From Solea solea (Eukaryota > Chordata > Actinopteri > Pleuronectiformes > Soleidae), in NCBI RefSeq assembly GCF_958295425.1, contig NC_081139.1, positions 27,713,463 through 27,777,462 of the forward strand: a stretch of 64,000 bases of DNA. The letters run 5' to 3'. Shown in pieces: positions 20,232 to 64,000 of this stretch. Made by a program: the position numbers and the translations under genes. The first letter of the stretch is position 1; each line of letters opens with the position of its first letter. The notes under the pieces are model-generated. The model searched no databases. It was not told where the DNA came from and saw nothing but the letters and a program-made list of their open reading frames with translations.

Positions 20232-22536
20232 ATGGAGCTTCATGACAAAGACAGAGAGATTCTGCCTGTTGTGATTATTGGTAAGACACACACACACACA
20301 CACACATACACACGTAGTCGTTATGTAATCCTGACTCGGCAGATTTGACTCTTGTCACGCTGCGTTTATTTCCTCTCAGCGCTGCAACAATCAAACAATG
20401 ACTTGACAAATAAGAAGAAACAGTGAATATTGACGTCGTGACATAATCGCCACAGCAACGTTTTAATAACGACTTGTTTTATCAAAGTGTTAACATGGAT
20501 GTTCCAAAGTTACATAAACATGTCATTTAAGTAACAAACTTGTTATTAATGTTAAAACATGATTAAGGTAAAAAAAATGTTGCAATATTTACTCAACAAT
20601 GTTTCTTATGTCACCAAATGTTTCAAAGTTAAAAACGCCTTTACAAAGCCTGCGTCTCATCTGTCGTTAAAAAATAAGTCTTATAAAATGTTCAGTTAAA
20701 AAAACCGGTTTGTACTGATCAGCATTTTTATTTTTCAATCAATCAATTCTGACAGGTTAATTAATGATGAAGGCTCATCATTATCATCATCATCGTTGTA
20801 ATAATTGTTCATACTTGCTGTTTATGTGTGTGCATTCTTGCCGAGTCATGGTGTCGGCGTTCACACAGTCGTGCTGAGTCATGCTGCCGCTCTGCTGCGG
20901 TGTTTTCACGAGCACAGCGACAGAAGGCAGCTTAAGTTCTCGGCGTGTGTGTGGCCGTGTGGTTGCTGTGGCAACAGTCACTCAACAAACTGCCGAGTCA
21001 CTGCAGTTCATTACAGCTGGCCATTGTTACAGTGCCACACACAGGCCTGGCATGTGTACTGCAGCGGGAAAACAAAGGGGAGAAAGATGGTGTCGATAAA
21101 GTTCCTTCTAAAGCTCGCTCGCTCTTTCGCTCTCTCTCTGTTTCCTAGGTAACGGCCCCTCTGGGATCTGTCTGTCGTACCTGTTGTCAGGTTACACCCC
21201 CTACCTGTCACCTGGAGCATCGCACCCCAACCCCCTGCTGCACAGCAAACTGGTGGAGCAGCCTCACCTGTCACTGCTGGAGCAGGTAAGACACACACAC
21301 ACACACACGCACTCACGGACACACACACGCACCGGTGCACTAAACCGAAGCGTGCACGTGTAAACAGGAAAAACATGTTATTAATGTTTCACAAATGGTA
21401 CATATATGACTTAAAAATTAAGAATTATTATTATTATTTTTATTATTATTCCTCGAAAATAAAGGCGTTGTTCAGGGCCTTCCTGTGCCTCAAAACTGGA
21501 TGGATTTGTGCGCCCGCGTCATACGTCTGTCTGTCTGATTGTGTGGACGCAGTCACAGCTTCATGATGTCACTGGCCCCTCCCTCTAGGATCTGGAGTAC
21601 CTGTGTGAGGGTCTGGAGGGCCGATCGTCCAATCCCGTGGCCGTGCTCTTCGACTCGCTGCTGCTCCCCGACAGCGACTTCGGACTGGACCACACGTCGC
21701 CGCTGGAATGGCGATACGAGCCGGAGCGCGCCATCTCACACCTGGTGCTAGGGAAGGGTTCACCTGGAGGAGCCTGGCATGTACGTGACTGCAGATTATT
21801 CACAGATTATTCTCATTATTGTGTGTGTGTGTGTGTGTGTGTGTGTTTCTGCTTCACTGAGCCAAAGCTGGGAAAAAAATTCAAATTTAATGTAAAACCC
21901 TGTGAACGTCAGACAGACACACACACACACACAGATGTAAATGACCTTGGTTCATGTGTAGTTTGACGTGTGTGTTTGTTTTGAAGGCCATGGAGGGCTC
22001 CATGCTAACGCTGAGCCTGGCTAACTGGATGGAGCTTCCTGGACTCAAACTGAAGGACTGGATGAAAGACAAACGCAGGTGTGACTGCGTGACTTGATGT
22101 TTTTTTCCATCGTGTGGAAATATCAGCAAATAGACAAAAAGCAGAACAAATTAGCTCAGAACGTTTTGTTTGTCCTGTGGACTCTTCTGTGTTTAGTCTG
22201 TTCTAGTTGTGTTTGTGGCTGACAAACTTCATTAACATAAAACATGTCAATCACCTGCCGACGTCTGACTTCAAACGTTCAAAAGAGAAAATCCATTTTT
22301 TTGACAGGACAATTTTGGACTTAAGGTGATGAGAGTGTAGTTTCTTTAAAAAGTGACGCAAACTGGTATTTAAAGGTTTAAAAATGCTTCAAAGAATGAT
22401 TTTTAAAAGAAAATGTTTATTTTATTTTTAATGTCGCATTAGTGTAAAAGTTAGTTTCTTTGACGTCATCCCCAACCCACATTATAATGGTTATAATATA
22501 ATCTGTCACTGATGTACTGTGTTGTTGTTAAACTCA

Positions 22537-22574
<38 letters not shown>

Positions 22575-23874
22575 TTGTCTTTCAGAAATGTGCGTAATGA
22601 CCGCGCCACACCAGCAGAGATCGCCTCTTATTACCAACACTACGTTTCGCAGATGTCGCTCGAGCAGAACTTTGCCTGTGGAACCACCGTCACCGCGGTA
22701 ACCAGGCAGCCCGGCGACCAGGACGGGTCGCCGCCCTGCTGGAGAGTGACGGGGCTGCAGCGCAGAGAGGGGGAGGAGCTGGGAGGTAGGTTGAGCGACG
22801 GCGCTGCTGTTTCTGCATCAGACAAAGTGTCATGTGTTAATTCTCACTTCCTGTCCCCACCCCCTTCGCTCGGCGTAGACGGCTCGTCTGTCTCGGAGGA
22901 GGAGCCGTTCTCGCTGTTGGCCCACAACGTGGTTTTGGCGACGGGGACGCACGACATCCCCGCCAGGCTCGGCGTGGAGGGCGAGTCCCTGCGCTTCGTC
23001 TGCCACTCCTTCTGGGAGCTGGAGGCGGCCATTGCCCGCGGCGAGCTCGACCAGTCCTCGGACCCGGTGCTGGTGGTGGGGGCGGGGCTCACTGCGGCCG
23101 ACGCGGTACTGGCCGCTCATCACCTCAACACGCCCATCTACCACGCCTTCAGGCGCTCTGTCGCCGACCCGGGACTCATTTTCAACCAGCTGCCAAAGCT
23201 GCTCTACCCCGAGTATCACAAGGTGAGCGGCGTCCACGCTCCTGCACTCAAACATCCAGCCGCACGTTCACGAAATTAAAACTAGACTTAAATGATTGTC
23301 ACATGAAAGGCTCCGCCCTCACTGAAAACCGTAACGTTTGGTCCTGCAGGTTCACCAGATGATGACTCGGCAGCAGCACCAACCGACCCCTCCCCCTCAG
23401 GAGCAGTCACAGAACGTGGACCGCCTCTCCACCGCGTCGTCCCGCTCCTCCTACACGGGCTACCTGAGCTTCCCGTGTCACAGGGTCGTCGCCTTCCGGC
23501 CGAACGGGAAGTGCGTTCTGGAGTCGGACTCCGGGCAGCGGACGGTGGTCCAGGTCTCCAAGGCGCTGGTCCTCATCGGCGCTCACCCTAACCTCACCTT
23601 CCTGGAGGACAACGGGCGTCGGCTCAGCGTGGACCCCAGTGAGCCGATCACGTGCCGGCGGAACCCGATTGAGGTCGACCCGTTCACGAACAAGGTGGTG
23701 GCGGCAGACGGTCCGGGTCTGTACGCCATGGGCCCGCTGGTCGGCGAGAACTTTGTGAGGTTCCTGAAGGGCGGAGCCCTGGCGATCGCGAGCAATCTCG
23801 CCAAAAGACAAAGAGAGGGGTGGACGGACGGAGACAGACAGGGGAACTCAAAGATCTGCAATCTGGACTCGTAG
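20232..23874 (+). CDS. osgin1: Oxidative stress-induced growth inhibitor (OSGIN1/2 family flavoprotein), 512 aa
   Basis: Coding exons: 20232-20280 (exon begins 20227), 21149-21285, 21589-21780, 21987-22078, 22586-22785, 22879-23222, 23350-23874. All join in frame at AG/GT sites and total 513 codons with the TAG. A Rossmann dinucleotide-binding motif follows the short N-terminus (VVIIGNGPSGICLSYLLSG, residues 13-31). Family blocks follow: LEGRSSNPVAVLFDSLL, LGKGSPGGAWH, the NWMELPGLKLKDWM segment and ATPAEIASYYQHYV. A second nucleotide-binding loop is DPVLVVGAGLTAADAVL (GxGxxA at residues 291-296), then FRRSVADPGLIFNQLPKLLY and near the C-terminus YAMGPLVGENFVRFLKGG. These resemble FAD/NADPH monooxygenases of the BAF/OKL38 type. 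OSGIN proteins restrain growth and are induced by oxidative stress. Features are mixed between OSGIN1 and OSGIN2 ('FLKGGAL' is OSGIN2-like). I prefer osgin1 because of the neighbouring mtss2 and the ARE cluster. The start is the first ATG after the acceptor and gives the expected short leader. Confidence 0.85.
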
Positions 23875-23920
23875 CAGTTCTTATTTCATTTTATTTCTAA
23901 TTTATTTTTAAGTGGAAGCA

Positions 23921-23926
23921 AATAAA
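23921..23926 (+). terminator. Polyadenylation signal AATAAA of osgin
   Basis: First AATAAA, 47 nt after the stop. Further candidates downstream (for example near 26102, CCAATAAAT) could give a longer 3'UTR across the AT-rich 24300-26130 region. Confidence 0.5.
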
Positions 23927-23930
23927 AAAA

Positions 23931-24639
23931 TCCAGAGCTACTGGACTCGCGGGCGTCTTCTCCGATCTTACTGTAAACGCGAGGACTTCGGAAGGTTAGC
24001 GTCAAGTTTGCTAACGCAGACGATTGTGAGCAAGTAAAGCCGAGTTCACGCGACGCAATCTTCAGCCTCCGATAATCCACCGAGTTTTGAAACATCTTCC
24101 CAACTTCGTACGCTCCCGATCTCACTCCGAGCGTAATGGCGCCCTCGTCCGATCGTAAGTGCAATTCTCGCCAGAGTCCAGTCTACGACCTGGACTCTGG
24201 ACGTCGTGGAGGGAGAACGCGACGTTTCATGTCGCTGTAAAACGTTCCTTTTAATCCCACAGTGGATTTTTTTTATATATATATTATGGTGTTAAATTGT
24301 AAATGTAAAAAGTGAAACCACTTTACGTTCTGTGTAAGAAACAATGACAGGCGCCCCCTTGTGCCACGTCACAGTAAAACACGCTGAACTCACAGGAAAC
24401 ATCGACTGTTCCCGACATTCACCGTAAAGTCGTACGTCGTCGTTGTCTTCTTCTGTTTTTATTTCAAACAGAATCTTCAGTTAAATAATAGAATTATTAC
24501 GAAAAATCATTTTGACAAAATGTAAAAGGCAACTCGCGTACGTTTTATATACTGTATATAAAAAGTATATAAAAATATGTTTGTGTGTGTGTGTGTGTGT
24601 ATATATGTGTGTGTGTGTATGTATATATATATATATATA

Positions 24640-24689
<50 letters not shown>

Positions 24690-26470
24690 CTAGGGGTGGT
24701 GGGAATCAAGACAATGAAATATTGCGATATTATTGCATTTTTTTTGCTTATACATATTTTTTTAACTCTTGTTACAAATAAACGTTGAACTTTTTGTGGA
24801 TTAGCGTAAAGAGAATTGACATTTAAGTCCACTAAGTGGTACTTTGTCAATACATCGCAATAACATGATTTTTATATATATATCACAAATTAATGTGTGT
24901 GTATATATGTATACATATACTATATATGTATATATATACTGACATTAAACGTTATTTCTGGCACTCAATGTAAACGGTTAAGAAGAAAATAATTGAATTA
25001 ATATAATTTGTAAAGAGTTTTTATTTTTAACGACAAGGTTTTTCCTCTCACTGCTTCTGCTGTTGATGACTTTGTTTGTTTGTTTGTTTGTTTGTTTGTT
25101 TGTTGTGACTCGTCTTCATGTTCACCCACAAACTCACAGCTGTCTCACGACTCCTGTGTTGTTGTTTTTTAACAATTAAAAGTGATTTTTCAGCTTCTTA
25201 ACGGTGAATATTTTCAGTTTTTTTCTTTGCTTCATTCAAACTTTGTGACATTTGAGAAACATCCTCATGTCCAGGTTTTGAACGTAAATGTTTGGCTTCA
25301 GTGTTTGATTATTTCACAGAAATCGACGTTCTTTTACATCACATTTGACTTTTATATCAACAAATATGATCAACACGTCAATGTTTGACGTGACTGTCCT
25401 TTTAAAAGAGTCACGACAAATGTGCTCAAAGTCGTCGTCTGGACCGAGTGAGTCGTTATTTTTTTATCATTCTTTTAAAATAACAAAGAAATACATTTAA
25501 AAACATGGTTTAACTTTTACAGCCATGATAACGTGTGTTGCGTACTGCACCTTTAACAGAGTTACTTTTTAAACGTGAACTGAAAAGTGACTGACATTTA
25601 TAAATGTAATAATAAAAGGTTTTACAGTGTAATCACAGATTATAACTGATGGCTGCACCTTTAAAACAAATCTGGCTGCATTTGGACCTAAGTTTGTTTT
25701 TTGTTTTGTTTGTTTCTTTGTTTTAATTATTTTAAAAATAAGATTTTTTAATTTACTGACATTTTTAACTGAAAAAATAAATTGGAGGTGAAAGTTTTAC
25801 AGTGTAATCAGTATACAACCGTGATGACTTGTATTGCGTACTGCACCTTTAACAGAGAATACGTTATTTTCAAAATAAAATTCACTTTTTAAAACATTTC
25901 CGCTGTTTATAAATGTAATCACGTTTTTACAGTGTAATCACAGCCGACACTGTATTGTGACTTTAAGTTAACTTTAAATATATATTTTAAAAAAAATGGA
26001 AACAGGAAGTGCTCGAATACAACTTTATTGTTTTCTGGATGTTTCTGTCGAAAAATGATCGAATCAAATCTGTCTTTTCACTTTATCGTCTCTTGATAAA
26101 CCAATAAATTGTTTTTTTTAAATCATTTAAAAATGTCATGTGTGTTTTTATTGAAGGGTTGTTTCTGTTTTATTCTCTAAGCTTGACTTGAGACTGAGTT
26201 TTACACATCTGTGTGTTTGTGTGTGTGTGTATTTGCTGCTGTTTATTGTGTTTGAGCTGCGATGACGTTTCCACTGAGACAGTAATAAATGTTAGACTGC
26301 CCTCTGGTGGCAGAATGTAGTTGGTGACTTGACTTGTGGCTTTTACCAATGTTGAGATGAAAACATATTATTTTTTTACATAATGTTTTTTTTTAATGTC
26401 CTATTCAAGAATCAAGTGTAGTTGGAAGAGCCAGTGATGTCTGAGCTGTGTGCGCCCCCTGCTGGCCTGC
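23931..26470. other. Osgin downstream region: possible long 3'UTR and microsatellites, no gene seen
   Basis: AT-rich sequence with TA/TG microsatellites (24582-24682, 24895-24940), (TTTG)n at 25073-25103 and a repeated block (TTTTTACAGTGTAATCACAG / TTTTACAGTGTAATCAGTAT / TTTTTACAGTGTAATCACAG at about 25620, 25795 and 25925, each near GTACTGCACCTTTAACAGAG-like text). Around 25186 there is one unit of the TTTTTCAGCTTCTTAA motif that forms arrays elsewhere. No exon recognised. Confidence 0.45.
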
Positions 26471-26473
26471 TGG

Positions 26474-26614
26474 CCCAAAATCAGACATTTGAACGTAGTG
26501 ATGGAGGCAGCAGTGGATCAACGACTCCTGTGTGTGTAAGTGTGTGTGTGTGTGTGTGTGTGTGTTAAAATCACCTGTTTTCTATATGAGGTTTGTTGTG
26601 AGAGAGTGAGACCA
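26474..26614. repeat. Foldback/MITE 'FB', partial (orientation B)
   Basis: AAATCAGACATTTGAACG core to GATCAACGACTCCTG, with a (TG)n expansion, then the arm start TTTGTTGTGAGAGAGTGAG. Confidence 0.7.
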
Positions 26615-26639
26615 TACACACACACACACACACACACAG

Positions 26640-26985
26640 TCAGTTATAATTGTGCAGACCAGTCCAAATGTCCTCACAAATATAGGTTTGCTTGACAATT
26701 GGTGCACACAGCTAACTGGAGACAGACTATTCACTAATCATTAACCATAACCAGTTAATGACTAAAACTAACCTTAAACTTAGCCACAATAACTACTGAC
26801 CTAATCCTAATCCTAACTCAAACTTCAACCTAACTTTAAAACATGTCTTGACCTTAAAATGTAGTAATTTACATTGTGGGGACTTGATTTTTGTCCCCAC
26901 AAGGAAGTCCCCGTAATGTGAGTGTGTAAACAGGTTTAGGTCCCCACACAACATTAGTAATACCTGGACACACACAGTGTCCAGC
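26640..26985 (+). repeat. Dispersed 'GTCCCCAC' repeat, copy 1
   Basis: Contains CTAACCTTAAACTTAGCC, GACTTGATTTTTGTCCCCAC and AACAGGTTTAGGTCCCCAC, ending at AGTAATACCTGGACACAC. Related copies lie at 42640-42895 (same orientation) and 27400-27640 (inverted). Confidence 0.7.
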
Positions 26986-27205
26986 AGGTGTCGCTGTGCT
27001 ACTGTTGAGGTTTGTGAGCTCATTCATGATGTTGTCAGATGTTTGTTTCTTTGTTTGTATGTTTGATAATTCCGTGTGTGTGTGTGTGTACAGATTAACA
27101 TTTACATACATTTAGATGAGATTAAAGTTAATCCCACACAGTGTTCAGAGCAGATTTATAAAATATACAAAGACAAAAAGTTTGTGTGTACATGGTGGTG
27201 TATGT

Positions 27206-27240
<35 letters not shown>

Positions 27241-27399
27241 CTGTGGTATGATGGTTGCCATGGTACCCAGACCAGTAGGAAGGGAGAAAGTTCCTGTGAC
27301 TCAGTTTGATGGTCGCCGTGGTGACCAGACTTTAGGAAAGCTGCAGCTCCTGTGACTCTGTCAAACACACACACACACACTGATTCACTGTGTGTGTGC

Positions 27400-27640
27400 G
27401 TCCAGGTATTACTGATGTTGTGGGGACCTAAACCTGTTTACACACACTCACATTATGAGGACTTGTCCAACATGTAAATGACAACATGTTAAGGTTTGGT
27501 ACATGTTTTAAAGTTAGGTTGAGGTTAGAGTTAGGATTGGGATTAGGTCAATAGTGATTATGGTTAAGGGTTAGAGTAAGTCTCCAGGAAATTAATGTAA
27601 GTCAAAGCAATGTCCCCTCAAGTCATGGATGTCGAACATG
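27400..27640 (-). repeat. Dispersed 'GTCCCCAC' repeat, inverted copy
   Basis: GTCCAGGTATTACTGATGTT, GTGGGGACCTAAACCTGTTT and AAGGTTTGGTACATG in reverse order to 26640-26985. The two face each other across about 400 bp. Confidence 0.7.
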
Positions 27641-28164
27641 TGTGTGTGTACATCATTATCATATCAGTATAATATTGTCACTTAAGTAAAGTCTCTGCAG
27701 ATCGCCCCGCCCGACGTTTCCTCCGTGTAGCTCCGCCCCGTCGGCCCGCCGCGTCCTCCATGGTCCATAGACACATGTCAGTGTGAAGCTACCTGAACTC
27801 TGCGTCAACAGGAAACAAGAAAAAATACACAATAAAACCTTAAAAGACGACATTTGTTTTAATCACTTGACCGTTACGTCATCGATGCAAATTATTTTGA
27901 TTATGACTTTTATATCCAACATTTAAAGAAACCATACAATTTTAGCCAGAGAAGATGAGTTAAATTTAAACTTAAACAAACTCAAAGTAAAATAATTTAA
28001 TTTCATGCACAATGAAGGGCTTTTTTTTTTTCTTACAAGGGACACTTGTAAGAAAAACACCCTAAAAAGAAGTATGTTTTACAGTAAGGATTGATGTGGC
28101 TAATGAGCTACACGATGGATGGAAACATATATGACATTTATTTATTTACATGGCATTTATTTTG

Positions 28165-28538
28165 ATTTGGCAGCTCACACACCAAAGTCCAGAGACAGAA
28201 AAACCGTGAGTTTAGCTGCGGGGACACAGAAGCTGCTGGTCCTCTGCTGCCTCGTGTGGTCACTTTATGTCACTGAGGTTAATCTGAACAAACTTTAAAA
28301 GCAAAAGTCACAAAATAAGACTTAGTGAACTTAGTGATGGAGGCATCAGTGAATCAACATGTGTGTGTGTGATGTTAAAATCACTGATTTTCTCTATGGA
28401 CTTTGGTGTGGGAGAGTGAGTGGTTTACAAACTTCACTTTCCTGTTTGTTAAACAGGAAAGTGTTTGTCTGACTGTGAGATAAAGACGTGAACATGTTCT
28501 TCAGATATCGTAGACTTTTGTTTAGTGTATGTGTGTGT
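28165..28538. repeat. Foldback/MITE 'FB', orientation B
   Basis: Near-complete copy ending ATATCGTAGACTTTTG, about 110 bp upstream of the mtss2 5' region. Confidence 0.85.
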
Positions 28539-28639
28539 TTGTGTTAGCCTCCGGTTATTTGACTGCGTGGATTTGTGTTACTATGTAAATTGAACAAGAA
28601 AGGTTGAGCCGATTTTAATGTTTGTATGAGGGGGCTCTT

Positions 28640-29432
28640 GTTTTGAAAGACCTATGTCCGGATGTGTGGCGTCCGTGGGCGTGGCTAGCTTGACGCGGCG
28701 GCGCTCGCTCGGTCACGCTCGTTCACTTCAGGTCGGGACTCCCGTGAAGGAACCGGAGAGAAACGTTACCGGAGCTCCGCTCACAACTCTGTGGGAAAAA
28801 GCGTGGAATCACCGGGACACACGCACGCAACGCGGGAGCCGTGGAAGACATTTACACCGGAAGCAGATTAAATCGCTGGACACTCTTCTCTGTGTGTGTG
28901 TGCGTGTGTTTTCCTTTGGAAAACCAAACACACACATACATACACGTAGGATACGCACGCGCGCGCACGGTCACAGGTTGCTAGCGGAGTTAACGCTAAC
29001 CGAGCTAGCCACGTTAGCTTAATCCCGCGCTAGCCGTATTTTGTCTGTTTTGTCTTCGACTGAAAACAAAAACATAACAACAGCAACATCAACGTGGATT
29101 GAAGTCACAGGAACCGTGGCACATTTCCACCCGGCGTGAGTCATGACGTGGTGTTTTGCGGGACGTGTGTCGCGTTGGCCGGCTGCTAGCATCGGCTGAC
29201 AACATGGATGATTTTTGTTTTAAACTCTTCTTCAGAGTTTTTTTTCTTCGCTGCTGATTGTGTTTGTTATTACCGTGAACTTTAACCTCAGGCTGTTTTA
29301 AAACCCATTGATTCTTCTGCTGGAGGTTTTTTTCCCTCTAAACTTGGCTGGAAAGAAAAAAAAAAAGGAAAGAAACGAGAGGAGAAGAGGAAAGTTGGAA
29401 GTGTTGGGAAGTTTTTCCAAGCTTGTGGAAAA
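28640..29432 (+). promoter_or_regulatory. mtss2: CpG-rich promoter and 5'UTR of mtss2
   Basis: Abrupt change to CpG-rich sequence (GACGCGGCGGCGCTCGCTCG at 28693-28712, CGCGCGCGCACGG near 28957) with no TATA box, then long UTR-like sequence reaching the ATG at 29433. GTGAGTC at 29135 is a possible donor, so the leader may be spliced. The exact TSS is not visible. Confidence 0.55.
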
Positions 29433-61757
<32,325 letters not shown>

Positions 61758-62195
61758 GGCTGTGGATCTTCTCAGGGCTGATGATGTGAACATGGACGGC
61801 GTCGTCACTCGACGTGTGTCTACGTTTGTTTTCTGCTTCCTTTTAGGCTGTTAGGCTATGATGTCACTTCCTGTCGCTGTAACGGATCTCTTGTGAGTTT
61901 TATGTGTGCGGTTTTGTTGTTGTTTGGGGTTTTTTTTGATTGCTTGCATAAAGTTTTGGATTGATGAGCCAGTCTTCAGGTGACCGTTCTGTGGCTCGGC
62001 TCTAGTCCTGGGTGCGTTTGATTTGCCTTGTGCCTGAACTCCCGGGAGGTGGGAGGGGTTCAGCTGTGATGTGGAGCGTTCAGGGTTGTTGAGGTTTGTT
62101 TCAGCAGGAAGCAGCGTGAGACACGGACGCTCGCTCTCTCTGAAAACAGCGACACAAGGAAAGACTGATTTAGCCACTGAGCAAAAGACTTGGCT

Positions 62196-62595
62196 CAGAG
62201 AATCTGCATCAGTCTGAGTCCACGATGTCTTAAGAACACGTTCATGTCTTTATCTCACTGTGAGACAGACTTTAACAACAGGAAACTGACGTTTGTAAAC
62301 CACTCACTCTCCCACACCAAACCTCATAGACAAAATCTGTGATTTTAGCTGCGGGGACACAGGAGCTGCTGGTCCTCTGCTGCCTCGTGTGGTCACTTTG
62401 TGTCACTGAGGTCAATGTGAACAAAGGATTTTTAAAGCCGAAATGACAAAATCAGACATTAGAACTCAGTGATGGAGGCAGCAGTGGACCAACAACTCCT
62501 CTGTGTTTGGTGTGTGAGAGTGAGTGGTTTACAAACAGTTAGATAAAGACGTGAACACGGTCTTAAACATGTCATAGACTTAAACTGATTTTATT
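62196..62595. repeat. Foldback/MITE 'FB', orientation B, in the mtss2 3'UTR
   Basis: Complete copy: GAATCTGCATCAGTCTGAG and ACGATGTCTTAAGAACACG left end, core with GCTGCGGGGACACAGGAGC, right end CTTAAACATGTCATAGACTT. If the mtss2 transcript ends at 62694 or later, the element is in the mature mRNA. Confidence 0.85.
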
Positions 62596-62693
62596 AGGCG
62601 AGTGTTTTGTTAAGAAGCTAAAAGTGCGCCCTCCACTGGCAGCCGCGTGCGTTTCTCGTGGTTTTGGTCCTGATCATCTCACTTTGACTCTGG

Positions 62694-62699
62694 AATAAA
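62694..62699 (+). terminator. Candidate polyadenylation signal AATAAA of mtss2
   Basis: AATAAA in CTGGAATAAAAGC, about 940 nt after the stop. A second one lies at 62745-62750. Confidence 0.45.
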
Positions 62700-62814
62700 A
62701 GCTTGTAAATAAGTTAGAACAAACACAGTCTGCTCAACATTTATAATAAACTCACTTTAGTTTAGTTTTTCACCCAAATTGAAAGTACGAGTCTCTAGCT
62801 TTTGGGTTTGTTTG

Positions 62815-63056
62815 TTTTTTGCTCTGTAGCGCCACACGGTGCCGCTGTTTTTAGAAAATGTTACCGGGGACAGAAATCTGGTTTACCATGTGAATAACAG
62901 TCGGGTTGGCGTGCGTAGATTTCAAGCTCAGGTTAATTTCGCCGCTTTTAGAAAGACACTGCCGCCAGACATGTCACATGACCGGGCACGTCACATAACG
63001 GGACACGCCCGTGCTCTTCATCCTCTGCTGATTGCAGCGACGAACAGCATGTGAGG
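62815..63056 (+). other. GC/CpG-rich stretch with donor-like end: possible first exon of the next gene
   Basis: CpG content rises (GCGCCACACGGTGCCGC, CGGGCACGTCACATAACGGG) and ends in GCATGTGAG|GTAAGAG, a strong donor at 63057. A 71-codon frame runs through it but matches nothing I know. It could be a promoter/5'UTR or chance. Confidence 0.25.
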
Positions 63057-63589
63057 TAAGAGACGATGCGTCAGAGATTTAAAGTGTGTAAATTCTGTTT
63101 CCTTCTCTGAAGAATCACTGAAAATTTGAACATCAAAACAAACAACGCATTTATTTTATTTTATTTTATTGTTTTTTGAAATTTTACTTCAAATTATATT
63201 TATGTTCCCGGTCGGGCTCCAGTAGCTGGTTCTATTTGGATCCCGGTTCACGTCGGTGAAATAATAAGTTAATTTGTTGACGTAAAACCGCATTCTTCTT
63301 GATTTATCTTCGTTAAGTTTGCGTTAGCGCTGACATGTGATTCGCTGATCGGGATTTTTATTGGTAGGATTTTATATTGGTACTGATACTGGTACTGCTT
63401 ATCGTGATAATTATTAATACTTCTTTTTAATTTGGTGCTGATGACGTCAGAGTGTAGTTCTTACCTCGCCACCAGAGGGCAGTGTATTCTGTTTAAATTG
63501 GTGGACGGCTGTAAATCTTTCACCAGGAACTGTGACATCAGCCCTTTTTTCCCCACAAGTCATGTTCTGTTGTTTAGACTTCACTGATG

Positions 63590-63935
63590 TTCCGTTAGCT
63601 TCTTCAGAGTGATGCTAACATTAGCTACACTTTAAACCAATACACTTGTTAGCTTCTTCAGAGTGATGCTAACATTAGCTACACGTTAAACCATAACACT
63701 TGTTAGCTTCTTCAGAGTTATGCTAACGTTAGCTACATGTTAAACCATAACACATGTTAGCTTATCAGAGTGATGCTAACATTAGCTACACTTTAAACCA
63801 TAACACTTGTTAGCTTCTTCAGAGGGATGCTAACGTTAGCTACATGTTAAACCATAAGACTTGTTAGCTTCTTCAGAGTGATGCTAACATTAGCTACACG
63901 TTAAACCATAACACCTGTTAGCTTCTTCAGAGGAA
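63590..63935. repeat. Minisatellite, 54-bp unit, ~6 copies
   Basis: Unit GTTAGCTTCTTCAGAGTGAT, GCTAACATTAGCTACACGTT, AAACCATAACACTT. Contains the inverted pair GTTAGC/GCTAAC, so each unit can form small hairpins. Confidence 0.92.
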
Positions 63936-64000
63936 TACAACAATAGCCACTCAAGTGCTTGTCTGAGTGTTGGTGTGGCCTCTCACTGAGCAGAGAGCAG

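Larger units (their letters stand above)
17838..21000. promoter_or_regulatory. Cluster of eight antioxidant response elements (NRF2/small-MAF sites)
   Basis: Exact TGACTC(A/G)GC 9-mers at 17838-17846 (-), 18354-18362 (-), 18840-18848 (+), 19873-19881 (-), 20332-20340 (+), 20840-20848 (-), 20873-20881 (-) and 20992-21000 (-). All fit the ARE core TGACnnnGC. The TCAGC ones with the flanking A (TGACTCAGCA) are also half of a MARE. They lie in introns 1 and 2 of the osgin gene. Human OSGIN1 is a known NRF2 target, so direct control by NRF2 is a reasonable inference. Confidence 0.7.

Noticed and set aside
22830..23811. Minus-strand ORFs opposite the osgin exons
   Set aside because: Shadows of GC-rich coding exons whose plus-strand frames are contiguous, correctly spliced and match the OSGIN family.
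28654..29022. 122-codon ORF upstream of the mtss2 ATG
   Set aside because: Lies in the CpG-rich 5'UTR/promoter, has no domain similarity and ends before the I-BAR start; at most an upstream ORF.

Overview
The window is vertebrate nuclear DNA, almost certainly from a teleost fish. The genes have short exons with GT-AG introns, (CA)n/(TG)n microsatellites are very frequent, and typical fish repeats are present: hAT MITEs, a tRNA-derived SINE with an 'AAAGCG' tail, and L1- and Rex/L2-like LINE fragments. There is no bacterial-style gene organisation. Most long open frames in the window are translated microsatellites or minisatellites, not genes.

Three loci are real. (1) Positions 1-9930, minus strand: a tandem MS4A-type (four-membrane-span) family. 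One copy is complete (seven exons, 9930 to 3635, 248 codons, every intron phase 0). A second copy starts at 148 and leaves the window on the left. Between them lies a remnant of a third copy (last exon plus 3'UTR, 822 to 340). (2) Positions about 16790-23930, plus strand: an OSGIN1/2-family flavoprotein (best fit osgin1) with a TATA promoter, a non-coding first exon and seven coding exons (512 aa). Eight exact NRF2/MAF-type antioxidant response elements lie in its first introns and around exon 2. (3) Positions about 28650-62750, plus strand: an I-BAR/WH2 protein of the MTSS family (best fit mtss2). It has 14 coding exons plus one candidate 27-nt micro-exon (772 or 781 aa), and a 10.6-kb first intron and an 8.8-kb sixth intron packed with transposons. 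Human OSGIN1 and MTSS2 are both on chromosome 16q, which fits this pairing.

The rest is repeats. A self-complementary foldback/MITE family occurs about 22 times in 64 kb. Large minisatellites are present with units of 37 bp (2.5 kb, in MS4A intron 1), about 23-26 bp (0.9 kb, in MS4A intron 4), 15 bp (1.0 kb), 42 bp (two arrays in opposite orientation, both grown from the same part of a hAT MITE) and 54 bp. Nested hAT insertions with exact 8-bp target duplications lie in mtss2 intron 1, and an internally deleted L1 with its own target duplication lies in intron 6. In the two plus-strand genes, CA runs repeatedly abut splice donors and TG runs abut acceptors.

All gene models were built by reading splice sites and frames by eye. 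No alignment or database search was run, so orthology (osgin1 versus osgin2, mtss2 versus mtss1) is a judgement from remembered family features plus synteny.
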